Below the pieces are notes generated by a model, which was given only the letters and a program-made list of their open reading frames with translations, was not told where the DNA came from and did no database searches. A stretch of DNA of 64,000 nucleotides from Archivesica marissinica (taxonomy: Eukaryota; Mollusca; Bivalvia; Venerida; Vesicomyidae), in contig CM026386.1 of the NCBI GenBank assembly GCA_014843695.1, positions 18,279,811 through 18,343,810 on the forward strand, read 5' to 3'. This document shows positions 35,401 to 47,079 of this stretch, piece after piece; within the stretch, counting starts at the first letter, position 1, and each line of letters opens with the position of its first letter. The translations under genes were made by a program, and so were the position numbers.

Positions 35401-38400
35401 CAAAAACATGTACATATTTATAATGATTTTGTTTGCTGTTATTGTTCTACCAATGCATCATCTGAGGGCTGAGTTGAACCATTCAAAATAAGGGATCAAT
35501 GCTGGTGTACTAGGAAGATGTTTGGTGTGCTAATCAAATTCTCACTATATAATCTATACACATTACTGCTCCCTCAGTTGAAACAATTGAGAGTGGGACA
35601 GTTAAGGAGAACCATGTACGGCATGTTTACGACATGAATGGGCTACGTTCAAGGTATAATAGGGAATAAAACCTAATTCGTACCTTAATCGTTTCATGTA
35701 TCTTGGCCATGACTTCTTCTGAAAGGACAATGTCTTCAACGACATTCCAGTAACCTTTAGGGTGAAAGGTCACTGGAAAAGAAAACACCATATCCTTAGG
35801 AATGCCGTACCATCCGTCTGAGCAGACACCCAATGAGAACATCTGTCCCGATGGCGAACCATTACACCAATGCATCATTGTCGAGTTCACAGCAAATGCT
35901 TGGGAGAGAGTCGCAGGGTGACCCATGGCCTCCTCCGATCTCGAACGTTTTGCTTTCACCAGTTCTAGATACTCTCCGTCTAACCACTTTCGATCGAAAA
36001 CCATCTCCGGCGACGACACGGAAAATGAGTCTGGCCCGATGATCGATCCATCATACTTGTGAACTCTGCTTCTTGACACGTCAATGTAATGTTCGCCATT
36101 GGGGTTTCCCCACACAATTACGTCTACCACTCCAGCCGTATTCACGTGCAGTCTATCGCCAATTACTGACTTTGAGTGATTTTCAAGCAATCGTGACATG
36201 GCTGCAAAGTTTTGTCGTGGAATACTGGGTGCGTTCTTAATCATCATAGTTGTGTTAAAGTTTATCGGACCAGCTCCGGTGACAAGCACTTTCACCGATT
36301 TCTTAGCCACTTGATCTATGACCTTTGCATAATGCACAAAATGTTCCGCATTCTGCTTGATCCATGCATCTTTTGTATTCTCTCCTTGCAGAATTTCATC
36401 CAGCAAGATAATAACACTACAGTCTCGGAAAGCCTCGTTAACATCTGTTTCAATTTTAACTCCTCTCAATAAACCGTGTGATAAATCCTCAGCCTCCATC
36501 TTAACACCCTCCAAATATTCCGTCTGCTCAGCAGTGTCAAATAAATGCACTATTATTTCAACATTATTTCCTAGAACATCCCCTCGGCATAATGAATCAA
36601 GCAAAGCGTAACACACATTGGACGATGCATTTGTAACGCACACATTGATCGGCTGGCTGAGCGCCTTGACCACCTTCTCCTCTTTCTCCATCTCTATCTT
36701 ACACTGCTTATTTTCTGCAGCAACCTTGCTCATGTCACTGCTGATGAGCGTAGACTCGATGCCATAGTAGCCCTGAGCGTATTCTTGAAACTCGTTAGCC
36801 CCACCGATAAGGAACCCTTTCCCGCCTCGGTCAATGAGTTCGCGCCAAACCAATGGTGACTTGTCATGCTCCCAACCCCTTTGTGAGCATATACTGGAAA
36901 GCCATTCCTGAAACCATCAGCAAAGTTACTGTATGAAATACTATACTTGAATGACAACCTAACATACACTTAGTCCAGTAGTAATATAACCAGGTATTTT
37001 TACTACAGCATCCGTTCTTTCCATTTTCTCAAATAAGATTAATATAAGTGTCCAAAACAAGGTTAAGTTAAACTTCAGTGTCAGAAATACTATTATTTAG
37101 GTAAAATAATAAATAATTAAATATCAAGTGTCTGAAAGCAGGCTAAATAAACATGTGTCCGAAAACAAATCAGTTAAATTAACTAAATGTAAATAAATCA
37201 GTACGCTCGCGTCCAGGCATGGAGGCTGTAAAGCTGTTCTAAAATCTCACACTCAGTGCCACGCTTCTGATTGGTTACTAAGGGTATCTCAGAATCAACA
37301 AATCAAATCATTTGAGCTCGAACTTTGAGAAAGATTTCATTACCCTGAAGCCTGATCGTCATAGAAACATAGACGTTTAATCAGAAGGTTCAACATTAAA
37401 TTAGATTACATTACAATAGGCGTAATTATGTCACAGTTCACTCTCAGCTATTAATTAACAGTGATAACAAGCAGCTTAATTACGTTAAATGCTCATGGTA
37501 CGGTGCGGAAGTACGGTCATACTTGACAGCTCAAATATCCTGAGAAACTGAGCTAATTCCAGAAACCAACAACATTTACACAACATATTAAAACAGTCAA
37601 AACGAGGGGGCAATTAAGGTTTCTTTATTAAACTTCCTGATAGATAGTCAAGAGTAATGGAACCTGAGCGTTAGACCCTCATTAAGCTCTTACTTAGAAT
37701 GTGCTGCACTCTGGGATATTGTACGAACGGGAAATTGGCATTTGTGATTATAAACTCAACAGAATTCCTAACCGATCACCTCGTGTTTTATAGTATTTGG
37801 AGTCAACTCATAATCATATAATAGAACTATTTTCATATCGTCATAGAATGCATTTTATTCCAGATTATTATTCAACAATTCAATTAATAAAGATCTGTAC
37901 TAATATATACGAAATCAAATCATATGACTATTGATATTACATATGTGACCGATTAGGAATGTTGTTGAGTGTAGGGTTATATTTCCATTGTTCAATAATA
38001 AGTCAGATGTGAAAGAACACCTCTGAAAATCTACCCATCTGCGAACTAGTTCTGAAATTAGTATTTGTAAAATTAGCTTCCTTTATACATGTATATAATT
38101 CTTGGGAAATATAAATCATTAACCATGGTTTCTAATCATCCGCTCCATAAAATACTTATTATTATGTACAGCACACTTTAAGTACTAACACACCAGCACA
38201 CCAGGTTAAAACGAGCGATCTGGATGGAATCCTTACATGTTGTGCTTATTACATATGTCAAATAATAAAACTGCAAGTTTCAATAATTTATCTCGAGTAC
38301 ATCCAGCAGTATAAACTTCATCCATTCAAATCTAAAACCAAATTGTATACGTGGACCGATCTATGACACCACCTATCTAGCTATAGTGAGGACAATAACC

Positions 38401-41400
38401 CTCCTTGTTCTTCACATATTTATAATATTGATATACATGCACAAAAATGTAACTAAAGGTAAATAGCAAATACAACATCTCTCTAAACTAAAATAAATAA
38501 GTACAGGTATACATGTAATATATACAGGTTACAAACATGTTTACATGACCATCTCATTTACCCAGCGGTCATGACACTATCGTGTATCTGAAATTGCATA
38601 CTAAGTTTATACAAATTTATTTCAGCTAGATTGCACAAACATGCTCCTACAATTTTAGACTAATCACGCTCATGACCTCATTCCTGAGAGATCCATCGCC
38701 ATCGATGGAATGGAATTGTGGATTTAGTTGTCTTGCCTAAGGATCACAATTGTACTCGCGCTGCTTCAGTTGACGACCCCTCGTTTATGAGACAGACGCC
38801 ATACCGTGACGAGGGGCAGCCATCATACCATATTACACCATGTAGACTCCAGAAAACTATATACATGTATCAATGTGCTCAACAAACTGGTTCTATAAAC
38901 ATACACTGTTATCCAGATCACCATCTGCGAAGGCATCAATGTAAGATATGTGGGCGGTATGATATAATACTTAGAATCAGCAACATCGTGAACTACACTA
39001 CACCGGTCAATTTGGGTATTTACACAGACACCTGCCGAATATTCCATTAGCATCTTTGCCATTTGGGTATTTGGAATTCTTAAATTTTGTAAAATGTTCG
39101 AAGTTGTAAACACAATACAGCAATATTAAAACACTCATCTACTATCCATGCCTTAATAATAGTATCATAGTCTGGATTGTATGGTGTCTTCTAAAAGTTG
39201 CATAATATTATAAAGTGCTGTATTGTGCTTACAATTGCAATGGGCATACAGAAAACTTGCATACAATTTGATTTGATTGGATGTATGTCGAATGTGTTAC
39301 AAAATGTAAGCATGGGTGTTAATGGAATACTCCCAAATTGTCTGTGCCGATTTTTAAGAGACCATAGAACACATAAATAAAGGTATTTTATACATATAGA
39401 ACACTGTGTCGTATTAGTATAAAATACACACACTCTTAATAAACAAGACGAACATATTGACCCTGTGTCGCTCAATCACAGTTATAATTAATTGCTTTAA
39501 TTCAACTGTTTTAAGGACTTCTTCACCGCTTAGAAATAAACATACAATAACATATATCTTAAATATTAAAATGCCCACAATCTTAATAAACAAAACGACA
39601 TGTTGACACTGTGTCACTCAATCACAGTTAATAATTAATTGTTTTAATTCAACTGATTTAAGAACTGCTTCACCACTTAGACATACATATAAAATTAAGT
39701 GTTAATATCTGAGGTAGATCTTAGAAAATTCCAAGACACCACAGTCCTCATTTATCAAATGATTATCACAACAATGTGCAGTCGTTTACCTTCCATTCCT
39801 CTGGTGTCTTGACAATCTTGTGTAATTTAAAGTCTGGAAGGTTGATGGACAGTTTGTCTCCCAGTAACTCCGCCCTAGCATAGTACGGACAGTCGGAACA
39901 ACCTGAAATAATGTAGTGGTGGGTAGTAATGCCCTGTTCCTTAAACACAGTTATACGCCTTTCTCCTAAAATTGTATTACCACCTAATACACGTGAAATG
40001 GTTTCAGGAATTCTATTTATTTCACTTCTTAGCTTCATCCGTATTAGCCGAAGCAGCTTCAAGTATTGCATCTCGCTCAGATTTTAAATCTTGCAACTGT
40101 GCAATCATTCTTTTTATGTTTCTTCATCATGCGGTCCAGCAGCAGCATCCAACTGCTGCTGAGCAATAGACCCGTCTATCTCAGTTAACTTAGATTATTA
40201 GTTAGTTCGCCTCTGATTCGCTGCAGTGCCTTATCTAGTCCTTGTAGTTCTCTAATATTCGATCCCTCGGTTTGAATTCCACTGTCATACGAAACTAATG
40301 CATTAAATAAAATCTATATTGTATTATCAGCATGATTTGCATTATTTAACCCCAGTAGTATCAGACAAATCCTGCATAGGAATCTGTTATTATCCGAAGC
40401 TCCTTTGTGTTGTATGCAAAGACTGTCGCTGCAATCTGCAAACAGTTACTTATATAATTGTCAAACCGTATATGTGTCATGATAGCTTGGGCTCCACCTT
40501 TACCATACTTAGCTAAGGCATCAGTAGAATGAAATGTAGGTGCTCCTTTTGTTATGGTCATATCATTTTAATATCTTTACCGTCAATAAACAAGTGAAAC
40601 ACAATGTTGGCACGTATGTAAATTTCTTCCCGGCTCTGCACAGCCGAATAGCAAACCGGCACCGATACCCATTCTTTAGTAGCTAGGCATATAGGTTAAA
40701 TCGCCGACAAATTGTATTAGTTTTTATTTTCCTCGTGTAAGCTAGTCGATATAGACGTAGACCATCATCCTTTGATAGACCAATGAGTACTAAATCAGTG
40801 GCTTTACAAGTAAGTTTAGATACTCGCAAATTACAGTCTTTGAATTGTGATGGGCGCGATTTGGTTAAATTTGTTTATTTACAATCAAAAACCAAACAAA
40901 ACTGCAATCCCTGCTGTTTTTCGTAAGTTTAGAGGATATGATAAGTCATCTTATTATGCAAAAATAACGCAGACATCTGGCAATAGCACATGCATTCCGA
41001 ACAATATACAACTATATAAGCTTTCGTTCGTCCTAATCCATTTCAGTCTACTGCTGTTAAATTATATGTAAAATTTTCATTTCTTGAATACATGTAAAAT
41101 ACTGAAATAAATAATGCTTAAACTAATAATGTAGAAAAATACATTTCCTTCCGTATTGGACAACTAAAGTTCTTAGTAGTTTCATGTTTATGAATTCATC
41201 ACTGGAAAAACTAGTGCATTACTACAACAAAATCATCACCAAATCAGAGACAACACTGATTAGATATGCAGGAAAGGAATTTACCGTGTGGATACATGGA
41301 GAGTTTTGAAAGAACTGTCACCAAAGACAAATTCTATAGCAGCTTAAATGACAAAAGTATAACAACAGAAGAGTACGAACATGCCCAAAAGGTATGGGAA

Positions 41401-44400
41401 CAATTCAAATGCAAAACCGTAGGATACTATCATGATTTATACCGGAAGAATGAAAAGCATGTATATATATTCCATCCACTGCATTACTATACAGCACAAG
41501 GATCATCATGTGATGTACTATTTAAATACACAACAATAGATTTAGAACATCCAACCGACACCATGGCGACATACGTGTGGTTTCTAAAAGATATGAATGC
41601 CGAAGCAAACAATCCATAAGTTGCAGATCATGGCACTACTTAAATACACAACAATAGATTTAGAACATCCAACCGACACCATGGCAACATACGTGTGGTT
41701 TCTAAAAGATATGAATGCCGAAGCAAACAATCCATAAGTACTTTTCGATTGACTGTATTTAGATGCAAACAATCTGTATGGATGGGCAATGAATCAACAT
41801 TTGCCCTATGCTGGGTTCAAATGGTTAACTAACACTGACAAAATAAATGGTAACATAAAAAGAAATCTAGGCAAAGGGTAGACCCTTAATTATAGACGTC
41901 GATTTAGAGAATCCTGTAGAATTACACAAACATCATAATGACTATCCATTGGCACCAAAAAAGCGAAGTAATAAAAAGAATGGATGTCTGAGTACCAAAA
42001 TAACTCTGTATACGGTAAGACAATGGAACACATTCGCAAATGGGTAGATGTAAAAGATCTGACTGAAAATCAAAAAAATAAGCACACTCATACCCTAACC
42101 AAACTACAATAGAAGATTCAAATAGCCATCAGCTATTCATGTAAATAAAACAAAACTAACACTCAACAAACCTATTTATGTAGGCATGTCAAGTTAGATC
42201 TATCGAAACACCTGATGTACGACTGGTTTTACACTGAAATGGAAGTACGGTGAACCCTGCACATTGTTGTAAACGGACAAAGATTCACTATTATAAAAAC
42301 ACCGGACGTCTACGAGGATATGGCTGAGATGAAAAACCACTTTGACATGTCAGCTTATCCAAAAGAACACCCATTTTTAATGAATCAAACAAAACAGTAA
42401 TAGGCAAAATGGAAGACGAATGTGCTGGTATTCCAATTGCAAACTATATTGGACTGCATTCAAAGCTTCGTGCGATTCTAAGGGCTGATGAACAAATCAC
42501 CCAAACAAATGCAAACGACGTAGAAAATATATGTAGTCGAAAACATATTAACTATGAAAACTATGACAATGCTCTGTTCAACAAACAAACGTATACGCAT
42601 GAAATGAACATGCCCTGTCCACAAAAGCATCACACATATGGCATAGCAGTCAACAAGAAAACACTCTGCCTGTTAGATACAAAAGCATACACAGAACCAG
42701 ATGGTATTACGACATCCGCGGTTGGTGGTCAGCAGGAACAATAAGTAACTCTTTCTCAACAAACAATTGAATTCCCAAAGTAGATTTCAATATAGGCGAT
42801 AATGGATTACTGACAGTTGATATTACTCCGACTGATATTATGGAATAATTTATTTATGCAATTAAATTATTTATTTTTACACATGTCCAACAGGATTCAA
42901 CAGTTGCATGGTATGCCAGGTTAACTATTTCTTTACCGTCGATTGATGGAGCTGTTATTGGATGGAGTACATTATTAGTCTCGGTGAATCATCTGCATCA
43001 TTAGCTGGTGCATCATCGGTTTTTCTTGTAATACTTGAAACATGTGTAATTGGTTGATTTTCAACCTTATTAGCTGCCAGTCGTCTAGCTTTACTTGCTG
43101 CTGCTGATTTTATTTCTGCTGCAACACGTTTTGTGTGTTTTGGTTTAGTTAATATCAATACCTCCACTTTCATTGCGGGTTCCGTTGTCTCTGTAAACGG
43201 CTCTTTCATCTCTGATGTGAGTTCCGGTATTTCCATCCTTTTTGTTATTGGTTATTTCTTTATTTTCTTTACATCAACATGCCTTACTGTGGTTAGCATT
43301 GCAGTGAAAGGAGCTAAATACATTCCATATAAATTTATAATACAATTCACAACAAACACTTGTCAATGCGTGATTTACAAAGGGTCTTCTTCTAAATCAT
43401 TTACTAGAATTGGTGGATCTATCACTATGAAGTATTTAGAAACACCATCACATACAAATTAATAAATTAGTTGCCTAATGTTTAGTCATGTTTGCACCAA
43501 GACGGGCTTCACACCATCAGTACAGTTTATTTAGGGTATCTACATGCATATGTTATCCAAGTCAGAAAGTTGGTATTGTTGTCCTAAAACAGGGTGCAGG
43601 GTTCTTGTGCAGATGCAGATTCAACAATATGTTGTCGCATTCTTCTAAATCCATTTTTATTCTCCAGATACATTTTCTTAATTTTATAAAGTAAGAAAAC
43701 AAACATTCCCGAACAATATTAAAATCTGCAGCTATTGCAATCAATAAATCAAACAACCTTTTTTACTTAACATCTGGGTGAAAAACCGAATTTTTTTAAA
43801 AATTCAATTACCAAATAATATGCATGGGTCATTTTTTATTAATTTTACATGATTTTAGCCACAGCAATCTGAAATGGTTCTGCATAGCCATCAACTCTCT
43901 TTAGTTTTGATTTTAGATGTCCAGGTACCCATACTTCTTCACCGTATGACAAAATTAGTACAAGATATTCATCGGATTCTGTTTCTACCAGTTTGGTTTT
44001 TGTGTTTATTTCTAAATTTGCCACTGTCGGTTATTTGCTCTTCAAGATTATTTTTGAATTGTGCTTTTGTGATATTTGCCATTTTTTAAATATATACAAT
44101 GTATTAATATATTCTTTTAATATACTTTTTTGTCATAACAAATATTTATTAATATATTTTGCAGATATTTTTTTATACATTATACAACTACTAGTATTCT
44201 GTTTTCTCAGCCCCTGGGGGCTGTTTATCTGCATATACAAACTCTCTGTTTTTCTGAGATAAAGTCCAAATAACATTTGTATTAATAGTTTAAACATATT
44301 TTTTTATCAATATTTACATCATGTTGTAACATTAATATACAAGAACAGATGGATTAAATCGGAAGCTAGTAGCTTATTTAGATTTTCTCCATTTGTATTT

Positions 44401-46950
44401 TTCAAACCGCAGGTCCTGAGGAATGGTGATTCCATTGATACAAACAACATTTTCTATGTATTTTCTAGATGAATAAAGCTAGAGTGGTGGAACCTAGGCT
44501 TGTTGTATTCCGATGCTCGGCGTATTTTTTCCATTTACATCTATATTTAAAATATTTAAATAGTTTTAACCTATCTTCGCTGACAGGGGTGAAGCATGGT
44601 TCAATAGCATTCCGTTGTGCGTGCCGGTAGCCTAATGCAACTGTCACCTGACTGGTTCAGTAGCCGAATATAATCAGATAACTTGTAACAGATTTTTTCC
44701 CCCACAGACATGATGCTGTTTATGAGCATTTCAGGTAGCTATCTGCATTGGGAAAATTGTACAAATACCAGAAAAAAAAGTTTCTTATGAGTTTTAATAT
44801 TGTTAGTTATTGATGTTACTAAGTCAAAATAATATATTCAACATTTACACGTGGATAAATAACAAATTCATGTACGCCGTGCATAGGTGCCCTAGAGTAT
44901 CTAGTTCCCTATGGAAACAGATGCCGTTGCGATAGCTGTAGTGAGGCCCATGGTCACGTAATGAAGCTAACATTTTCAACAACAATTTTTTGAAAGTTGT
45001 GTTCACGACTTAAGAAAATAATAATATACGGCAAGTGCATTTAACTTATTTTTTCCCCATGATATGTAGGATTTACGCCGAGCATAGGTTCCACCACTTT
45101 ATTTGTTGTTTTCTGGCGGGAGATTAAAAAGATATTCATGTTTTATGTTAAAATGATAAATTGACTGCTAGACTTACATATTATCCTGGGTATACCGGTA
45201 ACCGGTGACATAAGCAATAGCCTGTGTATTTTTGTTCCAAAACGAGGCTGTGCAAATAATGTTCATTCTCAATTAAGCATACTCATATTTATTTTATTGT
45301 ATGCAATATTAGTTAGTAAGAAATAAATCATAATTAAATCAAAAACAAAGTGAAACTGAAAGCAACAGCACATGCCTCCATCTTTTATTTACGCGGTGAT
45401 ACCAATAACCGGTGACGATGTAAATTTCACCTCACAAGTTTATACCAGTAGCAATAAATGCCATATATATGCCGTCTCCGTGGCCCAGTGGTTAAGGCGT
45501 CCGCCTACGGAGCGGGAGGTCGAAGGTTCGAATCTCATCAGCGGTTCGTTCTGATATGGCCGGTTGGTGAGCCGCCAGCTAGTTAAATAATGGTTACCGA
45601 TTGCCTACCAGCCTGGCGCCTGGCATACAAGCATAGGATTCGGGAAGTACTGATGTTCATAAAAAGAGGTGTCTCATAAGTCAGAAATGGCTGGCCCTTT
45701 AAATAGGGGTGACACTATAATAAACAAACACTTTACATTTTACTTTTATAAGGCAATCATGTGACGTCACATGAGTAGCGGGCACCTTACAAATGTCAAA
45801 TGCAGCTGATAGATAACAAATCCATTGAAATTCACCTAAATATTGACAACATGAACAAAAACTTACGAGTGTAAGAGGAAAAAACAAAGTTTTGAATAAA
45901 TTACGGTAAATTTACCAGTAGAAATGACATTTCAGCTAGTTTTTGCTATGGACAGTTGCAGAAATCCTACGGAAATTGTCAATAGTAAGCACAAAATGAA
46001 CATGTGCGGTTCATTTTGATTTATTCTGATATCACCGCTTATTAGTATTCACCCACAGGCACTAGACACATTTTTTTTTTTTTGGCCTATGGTCATATAG
46101 TAATATATAATATTATATATTACTTACTATATGACCATAGGCCAAAAATAAAAAAAATATTTTGTGTCTGGTGCCTGTGTATTCACCGATATTAGGGTCA
46201 TTGGGGATATACAGATTAAGGTCTCTATCAAATACTCACATAATTTTATTATGACTACCTTTGTATAAACACCCAAATCAGGGGCCTCGGCCATTTGCAG
46301 CGGTATACTTGGAACTACTGACTACGAAACTGCTGACACGAGGGCGCCAAAACATGATAAACACAAGTGATTCCCAATAGTATTTCTTCTTTGTGTATTT
46401 GTAATGTTGAAGTGTAGAAGTCATAGGATGAAGCAAAATGAGTTTTAAATGCATGTACATAATAGTATATCTGTATTTTGATTTTAAATTGCTAGTACTG
46501 CGATATATCCATAATTCATCCTACTACATCGTCGGAAACCAGTAACACCGGGATACACTGTGCAAGTAAAAGAACAATTAAAGGAAGATAGATTGAACAA
46601 GAGGCGACTCTGGAATGAGTCTCTGTCTGTATCATTGCACTATCCTCCAACAATCTAAAATGACTAATCTCCTCAGGAGGCGTCGCTCATATGGGCAACC
46701 TGTAGCGACGATAAACGTAAAACACAGATCATTAATTGGGCGGTATTGACTCATTGAGTTTCTGATAATGTCATGTGAGTTTCTGATAATATCATTTTGC
46801 CAGAAGTATAGTAGTGAAAAATCGATAGACTGGAACCCATGCTATATATATATTAATCTTACAATTACAACTGTACAATAAACAAAGACTATATTATTAT
46901 TGTGGTAGTTTTCTATTTCTATTATTACCTGCAATCACAACTTTCGCCAT
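32245..46950 (-). CDS. MDH1B: Malate dehydrogenase 1B-like protein, 5 coding exons, complete
   Basis: Exons in transcript order are 46929-46950, 39790-39902, 35684-36907, 34154-34259 and 32245-32486 (1707 nt, 568 aa). All junctions are GT-AG and phases match throughout. The N-terminus (MAKVVIAGCSDCPYY) is the MDH1B-specific leader with a CxxC and is not in ordinary MDH. Next come WRELIDRGGKGFLIGG (about 66-81), the Rossmann strand INVCVTNASSN (about 132-142), TGAGPINFNT, and WGNPNGEHY (about 311-319). In true cytosolic MDH the nucleotide loop is Gly-rich and the catalytic base is His in WGNHS; here the glycines are mostly lost and that His is Pro. This divergence is known for MDH1B, so a pseudoenzyme or altered substrate is likely. 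The family is tied to cilia and sperm in animals. The last exon adds a Glu/Lys/Gly-rich tail (residues 490-568). Intron 1 (7.0 kb) hosts a Polinton remnant and intron 4 a 31-bp array. Confidence 0.95.
32625..33630. repeat. MDH1B: 31-bp minisatellite in MDH1B intron 4, about 32 copies
   Basis: The unit is ctcctatatctccccgagtc followed by tgtaccaaa. Length varies by 1-2 bases at the C run (cccgag, ccccgag, cccccgaga). It ends about 140 bp from the exon 5 acceptor; the transcribed strand is purine-rich. Frames here are artefacts. Confidence 0.94.
34154..34259 (-). CDS. MDH1B: MDH1B coding exon 4
   Basis: The acceptor is actgttacag and the exon encodes SLESELEVIFPGPKLPTPDG, then a Ser/Asn-Glu linker. 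The donor is AAAG|gtgata. It is 106 nt; incoming phase 0 matches exon 3 and outgoing phase 1 matches exon 5. Confidence 0.85.
34368..34500. repeat. MDH1B: Short diverged tandem repeat with (AGT)n in MDH1B intron 3
   Basis: Four imperfect units contain accatttcaatctagagtat. The third ends in an AGT run at about 34452-34471. The rest of the intron, to 35683, shows nothing recognisable. Confidence 0.65.
35684..36907 (-). CDS. MDH1B: MDH1B coding exon 3 (main dehydrogenase-like domain)
   Basis: This 1224-nt exon is phase 0 at both ends. It starts EWLSSICSQRGWEHDKSPL after the acceptor tggtttcag and ends HETIK|gtacga. It carries nearly the whole NAD-binding and C-terminal MDH fold. An unspliced reading frame continues 19 codons into the intron, which is not coding. 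Confidence 0.96.
36908..38602. other. MDH1B intron 2, left part: nothing recognised
   Basis: About 1.7 kb of AT-rich sequence without SINE heads, arrays or exon-like frames. Confidence 0.5.
38603..38780 (-). mobile_element. Diverged SINE S4 in MDH1B intron 2
   Basis: In reverse, tttatacaaatttatttcag, the tail gctagattgcacaaacatg and cttgcctaaggatcac resemble S4. The head is lost. Confidence 0.6.
39404..39690. repeat. Two-copy tandem duplication, about 155 bp, in MDH1B intron 2
   Basis: Both halves contain cttaataaacaa(g/a)acga, tgtgtc(g/a)ctcaatcacagt and taattcaactg.tttaag. It ends about 100 bp before coding exon 2. Confidence 0.8.
39790..39902 (-). CDS. MDH1B: MDH1B coding exon 2
   Basis: It lies between the acceptor ttatttcag and the donor AAG|gtaaac on the minus strand. 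It encodes CSDCPYYARAELLGDKL and then NLPDFKLHKIVKTPEEWK. This is the conserved N-terminal module of MDH1B. It enters in phase 1 and leaves in phase 0. Confidence 0.93.
39903..41265. other. MDH1B intron 1, 5' part of the plus strand: no gene
   Basis: Contains a possible coding-like relic near 40020-40220 with no clear family. No splice-supported exon was found. Low GC throughout. Confidence 0.45.
41266..42744 (+). pseudogene. Polinton-type protein-primed DNA polymerase B, broken
   Basis: Three blocks match the family. One is at 41266-41619, with YEHAQKVWEQFKCKT, YHDLY and HYYTAQG. One is at about 41755-41880, with YLDANNLYGWAM, characteristic of Polinton PolB. The C-terminal block is at 42409-42744, with YENYDNALFNKQ and PDGITT. 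Frames shift and stops separate the blocks. A 118-bp offset direct duplication (41519-41618 and 41637-41738) repeats one segment. Much of the exonuclease and palm coding is missing or unreadable, so it is dead. Confidence 0.85.
42955..43236 (-). pseudogene. Basic Ala/Lys-rich reading frame, probable Polinton accessory gene relic
   Basis: A 93-codon frame with KPKHTKRVAAEIKSAAASKA and ARRLAANKVENQ. Not recognised. It lies opposite and downstream of PolB, as expected for a small Polinton gene. Whether it is intact is unknown. Confidence 0.4.
43562..43756 (-). pseudogene. Short frame next to the Polinton relic, unknown
   Basis: 64 codons including DLEECDNILLNLHLHKNP. No recognised domain. Same strand as its neighbours, so possibly part of the element. 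Confidence 0.3.
43860..44081 (-). pseudogene. Frameshifted small gene next to the Polinton relic
   Basis: From an ATG at 44081 (MANITKAQFKNNLEEQI) the frame breaks after about 35 codons. It continues one frame over with ESDEYLVLILSYGEEVWVPG. The product is not recognised. Confidence 0.35.
44100..45470. other. MDH1B intron 1, middle: no gene; weak local repeat
   Basis: The string acgccgagcataggttccac (45073-45092) recurs in altered form near 44500 and 44876. No transposase or exon was recognised. Confidence 0.45.
45474..45700 (+). mobile_element. tRNA-headed repeat S7 (tRNA-Arg-like head)
   Basis: The head reads GTCTCCGTGGCCCAGTGGTT with a 7-base loop CTACGGA on a TCCGC/GCGGG stem, which would give anticodon ACG, and box B GGTTCGAATCTC. 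The T stem and acceptor stem pair poorly and a body follows, so a SINE head is preferred over a working tRNA. Confidence 0.55.
46054..46179. mobile_element. Foldback MITE (126-bp palindrome) with 8-bp target duplication
   Basis: The ends are CACAGGCACTAGACACA and, reversed, CACAGGCACCAGACACA. The interior ggcctatggtcatatagta repeats in reverse, so nearly the whole element folds into one hairpin. TATTCACC lies exactly on both sides. 8 bp fits hAT-type transposition; superfamily is inference. Confidence 0.88.
46550..46730 (+). mobile_element. 5'-truncated SINE S2 in MDH1B intron 1
   Basis: It has gaggcgactctggaatgagt, tgcactatcctccaac and the tail gtcgctcatatgggcaacct. The 5' part is rearranged with aattaaaggaagatagattg. 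Confidence 0.75.
46929..46950 (-). CDS. MDH1B: MDH1B coding exon 1 (22 nt)
   Basis: The minus strand reads ATGGCGAAAGTTGTGATTGC-AG followed by the donor gtaata. It encodes MAKVVIA plus the first base of a Gly codon finished by exon 2. It is too short for ORF finding and was located by the expected MDH1B leader and the phase-1 requirement. Confidence 0.85.
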
Positions 46951-47079
46951 ATTAGTTTGCTTTGGTCGCTACGGCGACAGTGTGGGATATTATCCGAATA
47001 CCTCCGAACATTTTAGACTGTGGTTCGATAATTTCCGATCCTGGTTTCACAAACGCTTATATGTAATTGGTCTATTTAA

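Larger units (their letters stand above)
41266..44090. mobile_element. Decayed Polinton/Maverick fragment inside MDH1B intron 1
   Basis: A protein-primed type B DNA polymerase remnant (plus strand) is followed by at least three minus-strand reading frames of unknown function. This matches the mixed gene orientation of Polintons (virus-like DNA transposons). No integrase, ATPase or capsid gene and no long TIRs were recognised, so only part of an element remains. Boundaries are approximate. Confidence 0.8.

Noticed and set aside
39972..40169. Extra MDH1B exon near 40020-40220
   Set aside because: Exon 2's upstream phase is satisfied exactly by the 22-nt exon at 46929-46950, and no acceptor/donor pair here gives a family-like sequence.
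45474..45548. Functional tRNA-Arg(ACG)
   Set aside because: The anticodon arm and boxes A/B look right, but the acceptor and T stems do not pair well and a repeat body follows.
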